From the NCBI RefSeq assembly GCF_001553345.1, contig NZ_KQ960766.1, forward strand, positions 1 to 15,433: a stretch of DNA of 15,433 nucleotides, read 5' to 3'. Position numbers and translations under genes: made by a program. The first letter of the stretch is position 1. Every line of letters starts with the position of its first letter. Below are positions 14,870 through 15,433 of this stretch, piece after piece. The notes beneath the pieces are model-generated. The model saw only the letters and a program-made list of their open reading frames with translations. It did not search any database and was not told the DNA's origin. The DNA is from Veillonella sp. DNF00869. GTDB lineage: Bacteria > Bacillota > Negativicutes > Veillonellales > Veillonellaceae.

Positions 14870-14923
14870 AGAATAAATAAAAAATCGCTGTTGGTCTACT
14901 GGCACGACGATAACATATAAACA

Positions 14924-14937
14924 AACACTTAAGTGTT
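14924..14937. promoter_or_regulatory. perfect 14-bp palindrome upstream of the P-type ATPase gene
   Basis: AACACTTAAGTGTT is fully self-complementary. It lies about 50 bases downstream of the first predicted transcription start, or right after the -10 of the alternative promoter. A further half-site AGTGTT occurs at 14943-14948. A metal-sensing repressor (ArsR/SmtB-type or similar) is the natural candidate, but the motif is not one I can assign. Confidence 0.5.
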
Positions 14938-15005
14938 GAAGCAGTGTTAAAACAAACAGTAAAACAAGTAGTAAGGTTACATATTATAATTCATAAGGAG
15001 ATACG

Positions 15006-15433
15006 ATGGAACGCATTTTTAAACTACAAAATTTGAATTGTGCTAATTGCGCTAGCGTGATTGAAGCAAAATTAAATCAACTAGAATCTGTGTCAGCAGC
15101 AACTTTCACGCTTGGCACCCAGCAATTGCGTATTACCTCTAGTATAGAAGATACAGATATGTTACGAGATCAAATCCAAGCGGTGTGCGATGCTACGGAA
15201 GATGGTGTAGTAGTGGTACCATTTGTGCGTGCACCTAAAAAAGCACAACAAGTAGAGGATGACCATGAGCATAATTCTAGTTTAGCGGGGATTATTATAG
15301 GCGCTATCGTGATAGTGGTAGCAGAGTTTACAAATTGGGTGCCAGAGCAATACCTGACTCCATTATTAATTGTAACCTTTGTTATATTAGGTTGGCGCAT
15401 TGCATGGGCAGCTGTTAAAAATGGTATGAAAGG
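15006..15433 (+). CDS. heavy-metal P1B-type ATPase, N-terminal part (cut by the window edge)
   Basis: The 142 codons visible begin with a heavy-metal-associated domain (1-70) whose metal motif is NCANC (Cys12 and Cys15 in LNCANCASVIEAKL). A short histidine/acid-rich linker (DDHEHN, about 83-88) follows, then two hydrophobic segments, LAGIIIGAIVIVVAEF (about 92-107) and LTPLLIVTFVILGWRIAWAAV (about 117-137), leading into KNGMKG. That layout, and the residues before the cut, fit the Cd2+/Zn2+ exporting CadA/ZntA branch better than CopA, whose metal motif is usually GMTCxxC. The ion-binding CPC motif and the phosphorylation DKTG lie outside the window, so the metal cannot be settled. AAGGAG (14995-15000) lies five bases before ATG. 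A perfect palindrome upstream suggests metal-responsive control. Confidence 0.85.
   Translation, partial: MERIFKLQNLNCANCASVIEAKLNQLESVSAATFTLGTQQLRITSSIEDTDMLRDQIQAVCDATEDGVVVVPFVRAPKKAQQVEDDHEHNSSLAGIIIGAIVIVVAEFTNWVPEQYLTPLLIVTFVILGWRIAWAAVKNGMK

Overview
The window is low-GC and carries diderm features together with Firmicute-type genes: a YadA-type trimeric autotransporter (which needs an outer membrane), a clostridial-type 2[4Fe-4S] ferredoxin, a DUF2922/DUF1659 gene pair, strong AAGGAGG ribosome binding sites and near-consensus sigma-70-type promoters. This points to a diderm Firmicute of the Negativicutes, most likely Veillonella (V. parvula group). The genus is an inference from gene content and protein style; no search was run.

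Layout. The 3' tip of an upstream gene ends at 29 and is followed by a terminator. A SAM-dependent methyltransferase (281-1093, +) converges on a cytoplasmic MsrA-MsrB fusion (1378-2346, -), with one bidirectional terminator between them. A 741-base divergent gap follows. It holds four consecutive hairpins (about 2495-2648), then a perfect TTGACA/17/TATAAT promoter preceded by a tandem palindromic site and followed by a foldable leader of about 180 bases. This leads into a 1328-residue trimeric autotransporter adhesin (3088-7074). After its terminator comes a small operon: DUF2922, DUF1659 and an overlooked 23-codon ORF for a cationic helix (7254-7777). It converges on a sigma-70-family factor (7982-8608, -).

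The second half opens with a methionine operon (9058-11333): a MetA with Glu111, the acetyl-CoA-type residue, and O-acetylhomoserine sulfhydrylase. The two fit as consecutive steps, homoserine to O-acetylhomoserine to homocysteine. MsrAB, earlier in the window, repairs oxidised methionine but is a separate unit. Next are an exported protein of unknown function (11548-12603), a decayed duplicate of part of it (12602-12742), a short XRE-type regulator (12857-13189), and a ferredoxin (13528-13692) with tandem promoters and Fur-like palindromes upstream. A rhuM-family gene (13823-14633, -) is broken by an internal deletion that shifts the frame. The window ends inside a metal-transporting P1B-type ATPase (15006 onward) with a perfect 14-bp palindrome in its control region.

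The most notable items are the hairpin cluster and operator-like control region of the adhesin, the C-terminal coiled coil beyond the adhesin's membrane anchor, the 23-codon ORF, the Fur-like palindromes, and the two decayed genes. No CRISPR array, tRNA, rRNA, insertion sequence or prophage module was seen.
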